Notes under the pieces: generated by a model
Database searches by the model: none
Told to the model about the DNA's origin: nothing
Seen by the model: the letters and a program-made list of their open reading frames with translations, nothing else
From: Varroa destructor
Taxonomy: Eukaryota; Arthropoda; Arachnida; Mesostigmata; Varroidae
Length of the DNA stretch: 64,000 bases
Assembly (NCBI RefSeq): GCF_002443255.2
Contig: NW_019211454.1
Span: 66,146,179 to 66,210,178, forward strand
Direction: 5' to 3'
Position numbers and translations under genes: made by a program
Shown: piece after piece, positions 1 to 11,700 of the stretch
Numbering within the stretch: the stretch's first letter is position 1
How the letters are laid out: each line of letters begins with the position of its first letter

Positions 1-2580
1 TACCTTCACGCTGTTGCGTATTTATCTCCGGCCCTCTTTGGCGTTCGACCCATTGAGGATACTTTACACTAGTTTCATACATATTCCTTCCTTGCGATAG
101 GATTGGTAGTTGTAGTAATTAGTTTTCTTTCTGGCGGGCCAATACAGCAGAGCGGCATAGAAAATCAAGCTATATGCCAAGATCGTGGATGCGATGACCA
201 ACGCAGACGTAACAAACTGTCAGAAAGTATTCGAATTGTTTTGAAAAATCGGTAAAGGAGCAGGCGGTCAATTTCATCCGATTGAAAACGATCTTGAATT
301 TATCCTCTTCTCAGGGTTGAAGAGAATAGCTTCAACGAAGTAGCTATCCTATGAGTAGACTAAGGCATTTGTTCTATGAGACACAGTCCGTTCTAGTAAA
401 AGCCTCTTCTGTACTTTCTCACCGTTGTTGGGTCTGGCATAAAAGGCAGTTTTTACTTAAAGCAAATCTTTTAACAAGCGATTATCGCATTCCATATAAA
501 CTGAAGCCTGACTGTGATTACCACAATGAAAAACCGAATTCTTCCAGTTTTCTCTACGCGTAATTAGTTGAGATTATCATTATCAAGTAGGAATAGAGTA
601 ACGGTATCGTTGGGGAGAGTCTAACCAACTTACCAGATTGGGCATAATGTATTTTTAATCACAGACAAATCTTTTTTTTTTGTTTTCAGTTGAAACCTAA
701 GCAATTTTATCTATAAACTAACGATATTACCAAACTGTAACACTTCTCTTCGCTCATTTGCAAGCGTAGATCTTTCTCAATTGTAAGCTCATCTTTTTAG
801 CCCTATGTACTGGTAGAAATATGACAATTTGCTTTCCACCCAGCCTTTTCCTGGATAAACGGATTCCATAATTATAAATTTCTACGAGCCCTAGGGCCTG
901 TAGCAACCTAAAACTTGCCACTTACACAGTGCTTCTTCTGTTGCCAGCTCGTTGGATACATTACGAAAAATGAAATGGTATACATATAAGGATACTTTGA
1001 TTTTACAAAATGGTACAAATTCAACGAAAAGTTACTACGGTAATCTCTATAGTACTTGCTATCAAAAAGTCTACTCGGACCTATTTTCAGCATCTTTACA
1101 CAAACCAATTACAAAATGGATACCATATAATCTAGCTGACGCCATACCATTGACCGTTTCCCGATTGTTGCTCAGAAAAGCATGAGTATCAGGGCATCGC
1201 TTAAACTAGTTACACGCTATAGCATAGATTTAGCAATAAATACCTTTCGTTACCTTCAGCAAATGCTTCAGTGTGTTGTCTCTGTTGCGATACCCGTTTT
1301 AAACTAGTTGAAGCTCATTGGGATTAGTGAAAGCCTTGTTAGACATGTCAAGTCTTCAAAGCATTTTCAAAGTAAAGCTTCCGAACGATTCATGTCTCGT
1401 TAGGTGTCATTTACTGAAGACATACGACAATGCGAATGTTTTGATTTCTATAAATCTGCTAGCTAATTAAAGAATGACTTAGTAATAGATTCACATAATG
1501 AACACATACGCTTGTCATCAAAGCCACTTAAACTCCCCTTGGAGTAACGTCGAATATGAGAGAAAAAGTTGAGACGCATGTGGGTTTTGCACGCAGAATC
1601 GGCAATCATTGTATCGTTAAATTTTGCCCAGGGGCTAGTAATTAAGCGAAGAAAAATGACATACAAGATTTGTACCCGAAGTGAGACTCGACTATGTATT
1701 TGCGCCGCTATCTACAAGACAAACTGAGTTTATTGCTAATGGCAAGATGGAGTAACTTTTCCAGATAAGAAGATCTCTACACAGTTGACCGTTGGCAAAA
1801 ATCGTGCCTGTCGAAATTCAGAAACAATATGGTTAGCATTCTATTTGTATTCCGCCTATTTACTATTGGGGCAAACTGTAGGTGACCGCTGCCTATTCAT
1901 GTGTGGAAACCCCTCTACTCATGTGCTCTCCGAAGCGTTCAAAAAAATCGGTAATGAGCGCACTACAATTGACAATTTATAATACCTATTGTAAAGTCAT
2001 GGGCTGACTAGCTGAAAAGTAGATGAATAACCATACTGAAGCATCTGATCTTGGCAAGACGGTTTTTTTTCTAACTTCAGATTGAAATCGAGTACCGTTT
2101 TTGTGCGCCTTGATGGCCAATGGCAACTTGGCTATTTCCGCCTGAAGTCTGGATGCAGCGGATGGAACCGCGTGTTCGTGTGAGAGTGGGAGATGTTTAA
2201 CATATCGGCCCACTCCGACTTTTTAATGTAACTAAAGATCCAATAAGCGTGTGCATACACATACCGATGCATGTTGAGCCCTACTCACACAAATCCTGGA
2301 CGCTTTTTTTTTAGTTGAGACAAATTAGCTTGTACTTAGGAGTTTGTGTAGGGTTTTTTTTATAAACTAAGCACTAATTATCAGAAAGAAAATGTTGTTC
2401 ATGTCAGAACATCTGTTAGCGGACCGAAGCCACAGTCGACGCGATTGGGTCAAAAAGTCGCTTTATTTTAGGGTCGCGATCAGTTCAGAGAATTTACTTT
2501 TGAAAATGGGCATGTTTTACAATTTCGAATCACCTATATCCAGACAAAACTAACAACTAGAAGCAAACACCATAGATATG
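1..2580. other. No gene seen
   Basis: Only short open frames occur here, none with a recognisable domain or with both splice borders. A T-run ending in an AG around 670-690 resembles a 3' splice site, but the frame after it closes within about ten codons. Confidence 0.5.
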
Positions 2581-2686
2581 TCAGTTACACCCACCATATA
2601 ACAATGTACAAAGTGTGATCATCTCTTTCGTTTCGTTTCCTCGAGTAGGTTTGAATGTTACAAGCAAATTCCTCTTGTATACAATC

Positions 2687-2698
2687 GGTTAGGTTAGG
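2687..2698 (+). repeat. Short TTAGG-type telomere-like motif
   Basis: GGTTAGGTTAGG, just over two copies of the arthropod telomere unit, sits in otherwise ordinary sequence. It is the same unit as the longer array at the right edge of the window. On its own it is short enough to be chance. Confidence 0.5.
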
Positions 2699-2842
2699 AA
2701 ACAGACCTTCTCTGAGCTTTTGATGCATTGCTAGGGCGGCAATCCACAGCAGTGCAGCGAATCTCAACACGCAATGTTCCGTTCTAGGGTGCCCGACACG
2801 CGTCCGGCATTTCCACGCAACGTGCGAAAAGGAGGCATGGCA

Positions 2843-2861
2843 GCCTGCCTGTAAGGCAGGC
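2843..2861. repeat. Small GC-rich inverted repeat
   Basis: Eight-base arms GCCTGCCT and AGGCAGGC pair perfectly across a 3-nt loop (GTA). It is short, but it has the same tiny-loop geometry as the longer inverted repeats at 14.4, 36.1 and 53.1 kb. Confidence 0.7.
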
Positions 2862-3028
2862 AAACAACTAATGAAGGTTATTACCCCGATGACGATAAAA
2901 TCGTAGCAGTAAAACACCGAAAGGGAGGGGTCGAACAGAGAGCGGGCGTAATAGTAGCCCAAAAGAAGGCTTCGTTTAAGGAGGAGACGAACGGAAAAGC
3001 TGGTCTCTTCTCTTTTCCTCTTTGATAG

Positions 3029-3162
3029 ACAATGCCAATTCTCCGTCGATGAGTAACGGAGCTAGACGGGAATACGAAAGGAAAGAACTTGCCCGTTCAG
3101 TAATACGGTTAGGGGTTGATAGGGGTTACGTCATGAGAGTAGAGAAACTCCAGTGTTACTGA
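3029..3162 (+). CDS. Candidate terminal coding exon, unrecognised
   Basis: A strong pyrimidine tract (about 3002-3023) ends in an AG at 3027-3028, as at a 3' splice site. Reading from 3031 gives 43 open codons before a TGA at 3160-3162. The predicted peptide is hydrophilic and rich in Arg and Glu (for example NGARREYERKELARS). The frame would need one base from an upstream exon, and I could not identify that exon. No domain is recognisable. The acceptor and the composition are what I see; that it is coding is inference, and a chance pyrimidine tract is a real alternative. Confidence 0.2.
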
Positions 3163-3584
3163 TTTGTTTCTAGTTGAATAGTTTTGTCACTGGAACACCG
3201 AGTCTGAATTGTGCACGAGCCTCTAGGGACAAACCATTAACGAATTAGATACGTAAAGAACCGTATAGATACTGAATAGTTTGTGTATAGCTTGTTTAGT
3301 GGTTTTAACCATTGTTTGCATCGGCCACAACATTTCTATCATGTCCATTATTACGAACCTAACTCTAATAGGAGATGTTGTTGCGGAGGTAAACTTATGC
3401 GTGATAGCCTACAGTGCAATCAACTAAGAAGGTTCTTATGCCATCTGAGTTTTGTAGAAGGAAGCTCGCTATGCTGTTAGCGATAGAGGACAACGTAAAT
3501 TAGCATAGTAGTTAGTCTGCCCATAACTGTCTAGTCGAGGAACATTTATCTCGTATCAGACAAAACATGATATTTTACTATATA

Positions 3585-4262
3585 CTAGATTTATTCTCTT
3601 TCATCGTTTGCACGTCAAAGACCTTCTCAATAGGTGTCCACGTTATCGGTAGCTTCTTTTGAAAAAATTGACTATGAGATACAATGCACCACCTATCGCC
3701 CCTTTCACGACACGAAAGCAGTCGAAATGATATGGATTTGAATCTGGAGGATATTGAGGCTCAAACCACCGTTCGATTCGATTTTTTTCGATCCAGGCCT
3801 GGACTGAAGCGTGACGGTGAGCTAGTGCGTTGCGGTTCAGCAATCATGTAGAGGGTTGTCGATTGCCGAGCCTCTATGAAGCTGTTGAAAAATCCGAGAT
3901 ATCTAACAGTATTATTCGTTTCCTTCCCACGCAGTATCGCATAATAAAAAATGCTCCTGGCATCCGTTGCTGTATGGGCATCAACTTACGCCTGAATCTA
4001 TTTCTGTACTGCCACCGAAATGGCTTTCGCTCCTCGTTGTCGGTACTGCCTAGCTCAATTTTTTTCTCGAGCTAAACAGACGGACCCATGTCTCGTTTAT
4101 AAGGGACGATGCGCTTCAGACGGAGCGCTTACGCTGGAGTAACAGTTGCGCAAATTATACACCACGGCTTTTATCAACCCTACACTGAGGGTACGGGAAA
4201 CCATTATCTTGATTCTTGTCTTTGTATTCATTATTTCAGTTACAAGTTCGTGACACACACCT
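3585..4262 (-). mobile_element. Degenerate mariner-type (Tc1/mariner superfamily) transposase remnant
   Basis: Read on the minus strand, four blocks appear in the right order for a mariner transposase. GVCHEL at 4261-4244 matches the family's WVPHEL hallmark and is followed by MNTKTRIKIMVSRTL-like sequence. INETWV at 4100-4083 matches DETWV around the first catalytic Asp. ILRGKETNNTVRYLGFF at 3937-3887 matches the block before the second Asp. NALAHRHASVQAWIEKN and then PQYPPDSNPYHFDCF (about 3831-3715) match the second and third acid region. The first-to-second acid spacing is about 88 residues and the second-to-third has 34 residues between, as in the mariner D34D group. The blocks lie in different frames with stops between them, so the copy is dead. 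The N-terminal helix-turn-helix half and the terminal inverted repeats were not found. Family knowledge gives the motifs; the alignment is mine by eye. Confidence 0.75.
3643..3843 (-). pseudogene. Longest open piece of the mariner transposase: second and third catalytic region
   Basis: This 66-codon open piece carries the C-terminal half of the DDE catalytic domain. The usual D-N-A of the second acid reads R-N-A (Arg codon at 3834-3832). The third acid, expected two residues after the Pro of PD..P, reads His (3729-3727). With Asn at the first acid, none of the three metal-binding positions is acidic. After the stop at 3643 a second frame continues with WTPIEKVF-like sequence to about 3590, which may be the transposase C-terminus. 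There is no proper ATG; the piece is only a fragment between stops. Confidence 0.65.
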
Positions 4263-4269
4263 TATTAGC

Positions 4270-5330
4270 TCTTATATTGAGCCAACACAAATGTATTATA
4301 GATGCGCTATTTTGCTCGAAAGTTTCCATGGTCATAGTAAACCGCTTTTTCGCGGTAAGTTCCTGAAACGTTTTCGGTAATATTCACTTCTAATAATTGG
4401 CAATATAAAACAGTCGCACAGATAACAATCTGGCCTATTACTGCAGCCTTTCTTACTCGATGTTTTCGCGAATCTTCGATATATTCCACCCGTGCCTTCA
4501 CCCTCATATTGAAGGTTGTCTTTCTGCATCAAGCGACACCTTTACTCTAAAGGTAATTGCTCTATAATGACGCTCAATCAATTTATAGACTCGCAGGCCT
4601 TATAAATTGGTATAAAATCCACCAGACTTTTTCTGTTGACGGTACGTAGTTCATTCCGACTCGCTAAATAGATGCGGACAAGCTGAAAGGTGTCATTTAA
4701 AGATAGACAGGATGTTGAATGAGCAGACTTTGCGCGTAGCGTATAACATGTAGACAATAACTCAGAAGAGGTGATGTAACGTTGACCGCGTGGGATTTTG
4801 AATCCAGTTTCCATATACATATTCGTTTCCTTAATGTGTCTTACCTTCACAAAAATTAGGAACGTTTGAACCGGTAGATCTAGCTCCACAGAGAGCCTGT
4901 TTTTGGTTTTCGTGCACACAGAGTTCGTATAAACAGATTAAACTGTAATGCGTACGTTATCCTTCATGTAAATGAAAGTGCCATTCGATGTTTGTATACA
5001 TCAATATTCGCAGTAATCACTGCGTCACACATAGGTGTTGTCTGAGCTCCACTTGTCACGAATCACGTGATCTTAGCTACAGCATTCTTCCTTTAATCTC
5101 TCTACAAGCTACCGAATGCAGCATCGGTTAGGCACAATATAGAGAACGAAAAAATAAGAGCAGCAGGCCAACATCTGGACGATGACTCTGGACGTCAATA
5201 ACGTTGATGCTTTTACGGGGGCGAATGTTTGTTTCATCAGCGCGATGTTGGGTGTTTCTGCTCCGGCCTAAGAGGCACATTAAAAAGACCCTTTCCGAGG
5301 CTTGCCAGTGCTACGCTAATTGCAAGTAGT
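4270..5330. other. No gene seen; possible unrecognisable 5' half of the mariner copy
   Basis: A full mariner would extend to about 4.6 kb on the minus strand. I could not find its helix-turn-helix motifs there in any frame. The rest holds only short frames without features. Confidence 0.4.
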
Positions 5331-5331
5331 A

Positions 5332-5724
5332 TCAATGACTAGTCGGAAGCCCACTGGTTCGTCGGTCTCTTCTCACTGTCTTCGTTGTCATCTGCCAAAT
5401 CTCTTTCAATGGCTGACAGCGAAGCTTCCTTTCAGCGATTAACCCTTTCCTTACAGTGCCGGACGGAGACTCGTTCTCATTGTCCAGTCGCTTTTTACAC
5501 TTCTGAATCCTGTCTTTGCTTACACCGTCATCTGAGAGTCTGCAGGTCCTACCACCCACTGGTGTCACAAATAGTGGACTTTTGCAAAGGGAACCTTGCC
5601 TTCTTTTCCAGCGTTCACGCGCGGTAGAAGGGATCCCTTCGCTAGTCAGGGGTGCTATAGCTCCATCAAAAGGTCTTCCCTTTCTTCCCACTGGCTTCAT
5701 TGTTGTGTTTTGCGATTGATGCAT
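5332..5724 (-). CDS. Hypothetical ATG frame of 130 codons, unrecognised
   Basis: On the minus strand an ATG at 5724-5722 (G at -3) opens 130 codons, among the longest ATG-started frames in the window. The predicted product is strongly basic and hydrophilic, with many Lys and Arg, no membrane segment and no motif I recognise. A second minus-strand frame from an ATG at 5869 overlaps its start. No splice donor, promoter or polyadenylation signal was tied to it. Neighbouring DNA is featureless. It may be a chance open frame in slightly GC-richer DNA. Confidence 0.18.
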   Translation of the reverse strand: MHQSQNTTMKPVGRKGRPFDGAIAPLTSEGIPSTARERWKRRQGSLCKSPLFVTPVGGRTCRLSDDGVSKDRIQKCKKRLDNENESPSGTVRKGLIAERKLRCQPLKEIWQMTTKTVRRDRRTSGLPTSH

Positions 5725-5959
5725 TTCTGCATCGAGTCCACGAGACAAACAGGGTTTCACTAATAGTTTCTTCAATCTCTCTTTTCCTTTCTATTAGAAT
5801 TGACGTCAAGATGACTTGGAATCTCATCTGTTCTTCAAGTAAATGTTGTTTAGTACCACACAAAAGCATAACAGATTGTTTAATATCCCATGTGAATGAA
5901 GGATTGGTAATCTCTAATCTATTTGACCATGCGAAATGGCGCGCTGTGACACCGGATTA

Positions 5960-6740
5960 GAAATAAATGAAAAGATGATCGGTTAAACCGAAGCGATATA
6001 ACCCTTTCAATGATGATCATTCAAATTATGTTGAAACTTCATCAAAGGCCCAATAAATTTATACTTGATAGTTACATGATAACGGTATATCATCCTCACA
6101 TGTTTATGTGTCACAATTTAGGTATACCAAATTAGAATACATAAGTATATAAATATTCTGATGTGTTATAATTTATAGAAATTACAGAAAATGTAATGTG
6201 TGTAGATTCACCCAAGCTGGTATGATCAGTTTTTCGGTAGTTCCGCTTATTATTTATTAATTTTTAATTTATTAAATGCGAAATTTATTAATTATCAGAG
6301 CTTTGATCACAATCAATAGAACAGTTAAATTAGGTGTATAGGAAAAATACCGAAGGAATATGTATAGGTGAAGTATAACAGATGCAAACAACAACCTATC
6401 AACAACCATAGATACCAATAAAATGTAATAATGTTTTGTTGTCTATTAGCTAGCAGATATAGGTGCAATATGTAATGGTTCTCATACGAACGTTCATAAA
6501 AAGTGGCTGAAGAGTTGAGGAAAAATTAGTCTGGTACATTTGCCCTTCAGTGCAATTTTATATCAAAAAAGTGCGAAAGCTATTAGAGGACATTGTGCTC
6601 GATAGCGGTAACTTCGACTTTCTTTCATACGAACTCAAGCGGCGAAGTCATAGTTAGATGCAATTAAGTTGCCCCTACCAGGTTTCACTAACGATTTATT
6701 TAGTTCTATGCTGGCTGGGCCGGTTCTTGCATTAAATAGG
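5960..6740. other. AT-rich non-coding stretch
   Basis: The densest AT block lies at about 6040-6310, with many short A and T runs. No open frame or repeat array is supported here. Confidence 0.6.
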
Positions 6741-6794
6741 CAGGTCGAAAATCCTTACACTATCATTACGTCAAACATGGTCAAGGTATGATAA

Positions 6795-7034
6795 CAGGCT
6801 GCCGATGTTACTAGACTTTTGCGAACGACATCAAGATCAATCCCTTGTTTTCTCCTGTTGGATTCCGTTTTCGAGCTGCAGCAGGAGCTGCTTGACTTGT
6901 TCGTGGTTTTCTTGAAGGATAAAAGTGTCCGTGCCATCGTTAACCTAAGAGAGAAATGCGGATCAGGAGCTATAGAGAGCAATGCCGTTCTTGTTATTGT
7001 CCGTATCAGAGAGAAAAACGAAGCGAACCAATGA
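6795..7034 (+). CDS. Weak candidate exon, strand ambiguous
   Basis: The plus frame is open from 6795 to a TGA at 7032-7034 and reads as an amphipathic, Leu-rich stretch (such as VFELQQELLDLFVVFLKDK). No in-frame ATG opens it and the AG at its left edge lacks a pyrimidine tract. The minus strand is also open over the same DNA: an ATG at 7045 runs 96 codons and its stop lies inside a donor-like GTAAGG at about 6757. Both cannot be right and neither may be. No family is recognised. Confidence 0.15.
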   Translation, partial: QAADVTRLLRTTSRSIPCFLLLDSVFELQQELLDLFVVFLKDKSVRAIVNLREKCGSGAIESNAVLVIVRIREKNEANQ

Positions 7035-8039
7035 GATACGGCCATATGGTGGTGACAGTTGTGGTGAGTGCAAGTACATTGGTATCTGGGCCTTATAGCA
7101 TACTTTCATTCATGTTGATATGCTATAGGTGAGAGGCCGAGAGTTCAAAGATCGTGATACTAGGACTATATCCTAGCCACATCCGCGTCAATATCACCCA
7201 GGTCTTTCTTTCCATTATGTAATCATGAGGGCATTGCCTTCCGTAATAAACTTCCAGAGTGCCGTTTTAAGCATCGAAATTGAACCATACAGAAGCACGG
7301 AAGCTAGGCAAAATATAACGTCGTACCCTCCCAAGCGACAGAACGATCACAAGAGTGGCGTCACTAATAAATAATCAAACCGATAAGACCAGATCGGTTT
7401 TAGCAAAACAGAGTAAAGTCTTCAAAAAAAGAATAGCTTCACGACAGGGTCTACCCTTTAAAAAAATTTATTCATAGTCAAAATAGCTCGCACAGAATTT
7501 GCTTCAGCTGTTAATTTGCCTTTTCTCGTAAACAGGGGCAGTTTGTTTCGAACTGTAGACCTAGCCAAATATAAGCCCGTCTTAGCCCTGCCCTTTATGA
7601 TTTCCTTAAAGAAATTATGCCGTATTCTAACAGGTTTTGTTATAAATATTCGAAACGATGAGAAATATTCAGAAGCGGTCAATGCCTTGCTGTATCCGGT
7701 GCCGGATATGTTGTATTCCGATAGGTCTTTTAGGTCCTTAAGTTATTTCACTAGGTTCATGGTCTGGGAGAACGACTTGGATCTACTCGTTCATTCGAAG
7801 CGTCCCTAACCCTACTTTGATGGGGGACTTCCTGTCTTTTTTAAACTGAATATTATATGTAAAAGTCGTTTAAATGAAGCGCAGATAAAGCAAAAATCAG
7901 ATGACTCCCCTCCGAATATGCATATATAGTAAGAACGACTACTGTGAAGACGCTAGGACAAGGGACCAGCCAGTAGTCATCGGGGGTTCGATAAAGGGTA
8001 TGTAGGGTTTAGGATATCTTGGCAAGGTTTTTGTAGTAA

Positions 8040-8380
8040 TCTTGTTCCAGGTCACCGCCCTCCCTGGCCCGTTCGTTCGCTGCCGCTGCCTCCACAGTTC
8101 CAGCTAGTGTTCGATGAGGAGTGTCAGTCAGGAAAGATTACGAAAGAGTGACGAGCGGCAAGAAAACTTCACCGACGCCAAATCCTTTTGCTGTTGGTGC
8201 TTCTCAGAAAAGTTCAGGTCTTGACTGTGTCAACATCTCATGTCTCAATCCTTTTTCTCTTCTTTTCGCTACCAGATAGCAGCCAAAGCCCTAAGCTGTT
8301 GCCCCTCAGTCCGAATACCCTCCAGTAGGTGATGGAATCTGAAGGACGATGGTGTAATGCCCTCCCTTCTTTGCAGCGGT
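8040..8380 (+). other. GC- and pyrimidine-rich patch with four 3' splice-site-like tracts
   Basis: Long CT tracts end in AG at 8096-8097, 8206-8207, 8274-8275 and 8375-8376. Between the last two, a TAG|GTGATG donor at 8328/8329 would define a 53-nt exon (8276-8328) followed by a 48-nt intron. Joined across that intron the frame stays open for about 14 more codons. No product is recognised. It may be a run of small exons, or simply a pyrimidine-rich tract. Confidence 0.3.
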
Positions 8381-8399
8381 CTCCCCACGTTTTTTACTA

Positions 8400-10860
8400 G
8401 ATTTCAGTGCAGTGCATAAGTTTCAACTAACTACATTCATATGATTTACATTGTAAAGGATGTGGTTATGCCGGGGAAAGATAATCAAGTATTTAGTAAC
8501 AGATAAGCATATAATGCGAGGCTGTAGGCCCATAGATTTGACACTATACTTGGGTGGGCGCCATTAGTTATGTCGATCTCATGTAGAAACATCATTTAAG
8601 AAATTCTTAAAATTTATCAGAATGCACATTAGTTCTTTATGAAATGGTTTTTTCAAACTATACTCGTAATCGACCAAGACCCAGTTGAGACCATTGTATT
8701 TGCTCGATTCTAATAAGAAACAAGAATTACGTCAACTAAGATATTCCGTAAAAAAATTAAGCTACACATGGTTCTAAATATTAGTTGAACCTGCAGTAAC
8801 TATAATATATTCGACATAACTATAAATGAATCAGAAAGCCGCGGCCTGAAATTCGTCTTAACAGTTGAAGGATCTGAGAATGACGCATCGGATGCTCTAT
8901 CAGACACACACAGTGCGGCGTCGGCCAGAGTCCCAGTCGACTGTTACGTGACTCGTTCAACGCTTGGCTACCTAATGGGTAAAAAAAGCTAACACTTGAG
9001 TCAAGCAGCGTCAAAGCCTGTCAGTGCACTCGCTAATATTAACGATTTAACCGTCCAAAATAAGACGTCCCCCTTTGAAAGAAACAAAATTACTTTTTCA
9101 TCATTTTATATCATAGTTTTCATAATTGTAATGTCCAAGATGGAAGTAGGCATGCAACATGTGCCAGAATCTGTCCTGAACCACTATCGACAACTACCGT
9201 ACTTGGCTTCCTAAATTCAACAGGGGGCCATAGTGGTCCTTTTTATAAAGTAATCAACATAGCAATGATAAATACAACTAATAACATGAATGTTTTTTTC
9301 TAGATATTTTTCGCTGAGTCGCATCCCGCTAGTCAACAAGAGGAATAGCATTCATACAAAGCTCAAATAGAACACAAACGAGCAATATTAATCGCTCTCA
9401 TGCATACGTTATGTACAATTGCTTGCTACCTAATACGTGTCTACCCATACGAAGCGTTTAAGGTATGATACCCTCTATTCGTACTGAACATACGTACAAA
9501 AGGGTACTGAATGGCACATGGCAACTGATCGCATCCTGACGACCTGAATGTGAGTCAAAAGTACGTGTATTATCAGTGATACAGCAGTTTCATCTGGGGG
9601 CACCATACATGGTCACGCTGTTCGTCAATTAACTTAATTAATTATATTCTCTGATCCCTTTTTCGGTCTTCAGTCTCACTGCTTTCGATCGCAGTCAATA
9701 CCACTGGCTTAAAAAGGCTAGATAGTCCTACGAAGGATTATCTAGCTAGGCAATTGATACAATATCGAAATAAGGCAAACGCGCCGATTACTCTTTTTGC
9801 TGAACCGAAATAAGAAAGCAAAGGTTTTTCTGTCTAGTGAGCGGGTGATGGTGATCCAATTGGTCCGAATCAATGACGTGGGCATCGATATAAAAATACG
9901 TATCGATTTCATGGCAGTCTTGGCGGTTGCGATGTCCCAGTGTGTCGCACTTTGCTAGTCAATACAACTAAATATATATAAAAGTACGCCAATCCACACA
10001 GTACCGCTTCCAGATTTGCAAAATTTTTAGTAACGTAAGCATCACGTTTGTCGCTGCTTGTTCTTTTTCAGTGATGCCAACACAATTATCTACGTACAAA
10101 AACACTGTTAACTATGATAACGTCGACTTAATTTGCGTAATCTGTCACTAATAGCTATTGACACTATCGTTTTCGATGCTACAGCAGGGTACCAATTTGT
10201 CCTTTAAGCCATGCTGAAGCGGCATTCCGACCTGATTCCGCAGCCTGTTCTCATTTACCCCCATCCCTCCCTTTAGCTTTTCAGCGTTCCCATTATTTCC
10301 CTAAGCGATTCTCATAGCTTGAGATAAATGGATGATAATTACCTTTAGTTCTCGACAAGTACTTATATAGCCATGATCACACCTTCCCCCTGTCTATATT
10401 TAGTTTAGTTTTCACTTGAGCAGTCGATCTCGTTTTTTCTTATTTTTCCGTCATTGCCCCATTCTTTCAACATGTTCCTCATGCACGCTTACATAGAGGT
10501 CTTCGAGGTACGCGCAGCTTTTATTCGTTGCTCCTCCTTCCACTTTTACCACACATGCAATTTCACGTTTCCGCGTGTATACATTCAAGGGATGTACCCA
10601 TAGTCAATGGGAACGCAGGAACGGGTTATACAGAGAAAGGTGGAAAACGGACGGGCCGTTCCATTAGATCCTAATTGAAGTGGACGCGAATAAGGGAGAC
10701 AAAGAATCATTACTCTTTGAAGCGCCGGCTCCCTGGCAGAATTTCCAAAGGCGACCTCTACGGGGCAACTGAAGGCGGCAGAGATCTCTGGCAGCGAAAG
10801 CCTCGTCATTTAAACGACTAAAATTCAAAAAGGCTTCAAGTAAAGGAAAGGTGACGAACA
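8400..10860. other. No gene seen
   Basis: Only short frames occur. A good acceptor-like tract ends at about 10070, followed by a 25-codon frame beginning MPTQLSTYKN; that is too little to call. Short AT palindromes near 9630 have no evident role. Confidence 0.5.
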
Positions 10861-11019
10861 GGATGTTGTGAGTTTTTACGGACGATGGATCACCCCATCA
10901 CGCTAAAATTGCACGATAGCACCATACTTTTTAGAAGTATAAAACTCACGAGGGCGTGTTGCATGCAGTATGGCATATACACACATCCACTTCATATAGG
11001 TAGATATTTCTTTTTTCAG

Positions 11020-11103
11020 TTATTGCTACCTGAAGGCCAAGCCTATACGTTGCTTCTTCTGTCTGATGTACTCCTTAATCTAAAAAAAGACTTGAAGATT
11101 TAG
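11020..11103 (+). CDS. Candidate terminal exon, unrecognised
   Basis: A T-rich tract ends in CAG at 11017-11019. The frame from 11020 gives 27 codons to a TAG, reading LLLPEGQAYTLLLLSDVLL and then a basic end. The same frame is open upstream to an ATG at 10885 with A at -3 and G at +4, so an unspliced 72-codon reading is also possible. There is no domain match. Confidence 0.18.
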   Translation, partial: LLLPEGQAYTLLLLSDVLLNLKKDLKI

Positions 11104-11700
11104 AGCTCCAGAAAGTTAATACTAACCTTCAGATGACCATAGCTCCAAAATATGTCACCAATGGTTTTGTTATAAGTACAACAAACGTGACGCAGACGAC
11201 TATAGTTGTGTGTTTATTTCCTTATCTATCTAGGAACTTTGTATTAGCGTACTGTGCATTTGTGCGCACGTTAGCACTTTTGCTGCTCAGGTCATCCGAT
11301 TTTTGTAGTCGTCTATCATTAATAACGATCTTGCATTATGCCATAAAACGTATAGCTTAATTTCCCTCCAAACGGCCATCTCTCTAACAAACCGCGAATA
11401 CATGTGAACATTTAAATAAATATATGTGCGGAACAAATTAAGCCATTAATCACAGAACATCTAAGTATGCTGCAGCTAAAATGGTACTGATGATTGCAAT
11501 ACTACTGACAATGGAAGCCACTACGAGTGTTTCGTTCACATATAATATACGCATTCTAGAACCGTCTGCTACAGTATCGCAGTCGCCATCTTTCGTTTTT
11601 TCTTTTTATTCGTTTCTTAATATTGAGGCGTCGATCGGCAAACGAAACGCTGCCCGACTATCTATATAACCTCACATGAATGAATGTATGTATCGGTCAA

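Noticed and set aside
4109..4366. Plus-strand ATG frame ending at GCG|GTAAGT
   Set aside because: It is antisense to the mariner remnant, so the frame and its donor-like end are most simply a by-product of the transposase sequence.
11120..11135. TACTAAC branch motif immediately before CAG|ATG
   Set aside because: The branch adenosine would be only about 8 nt from the AG, too close for normal splicing.
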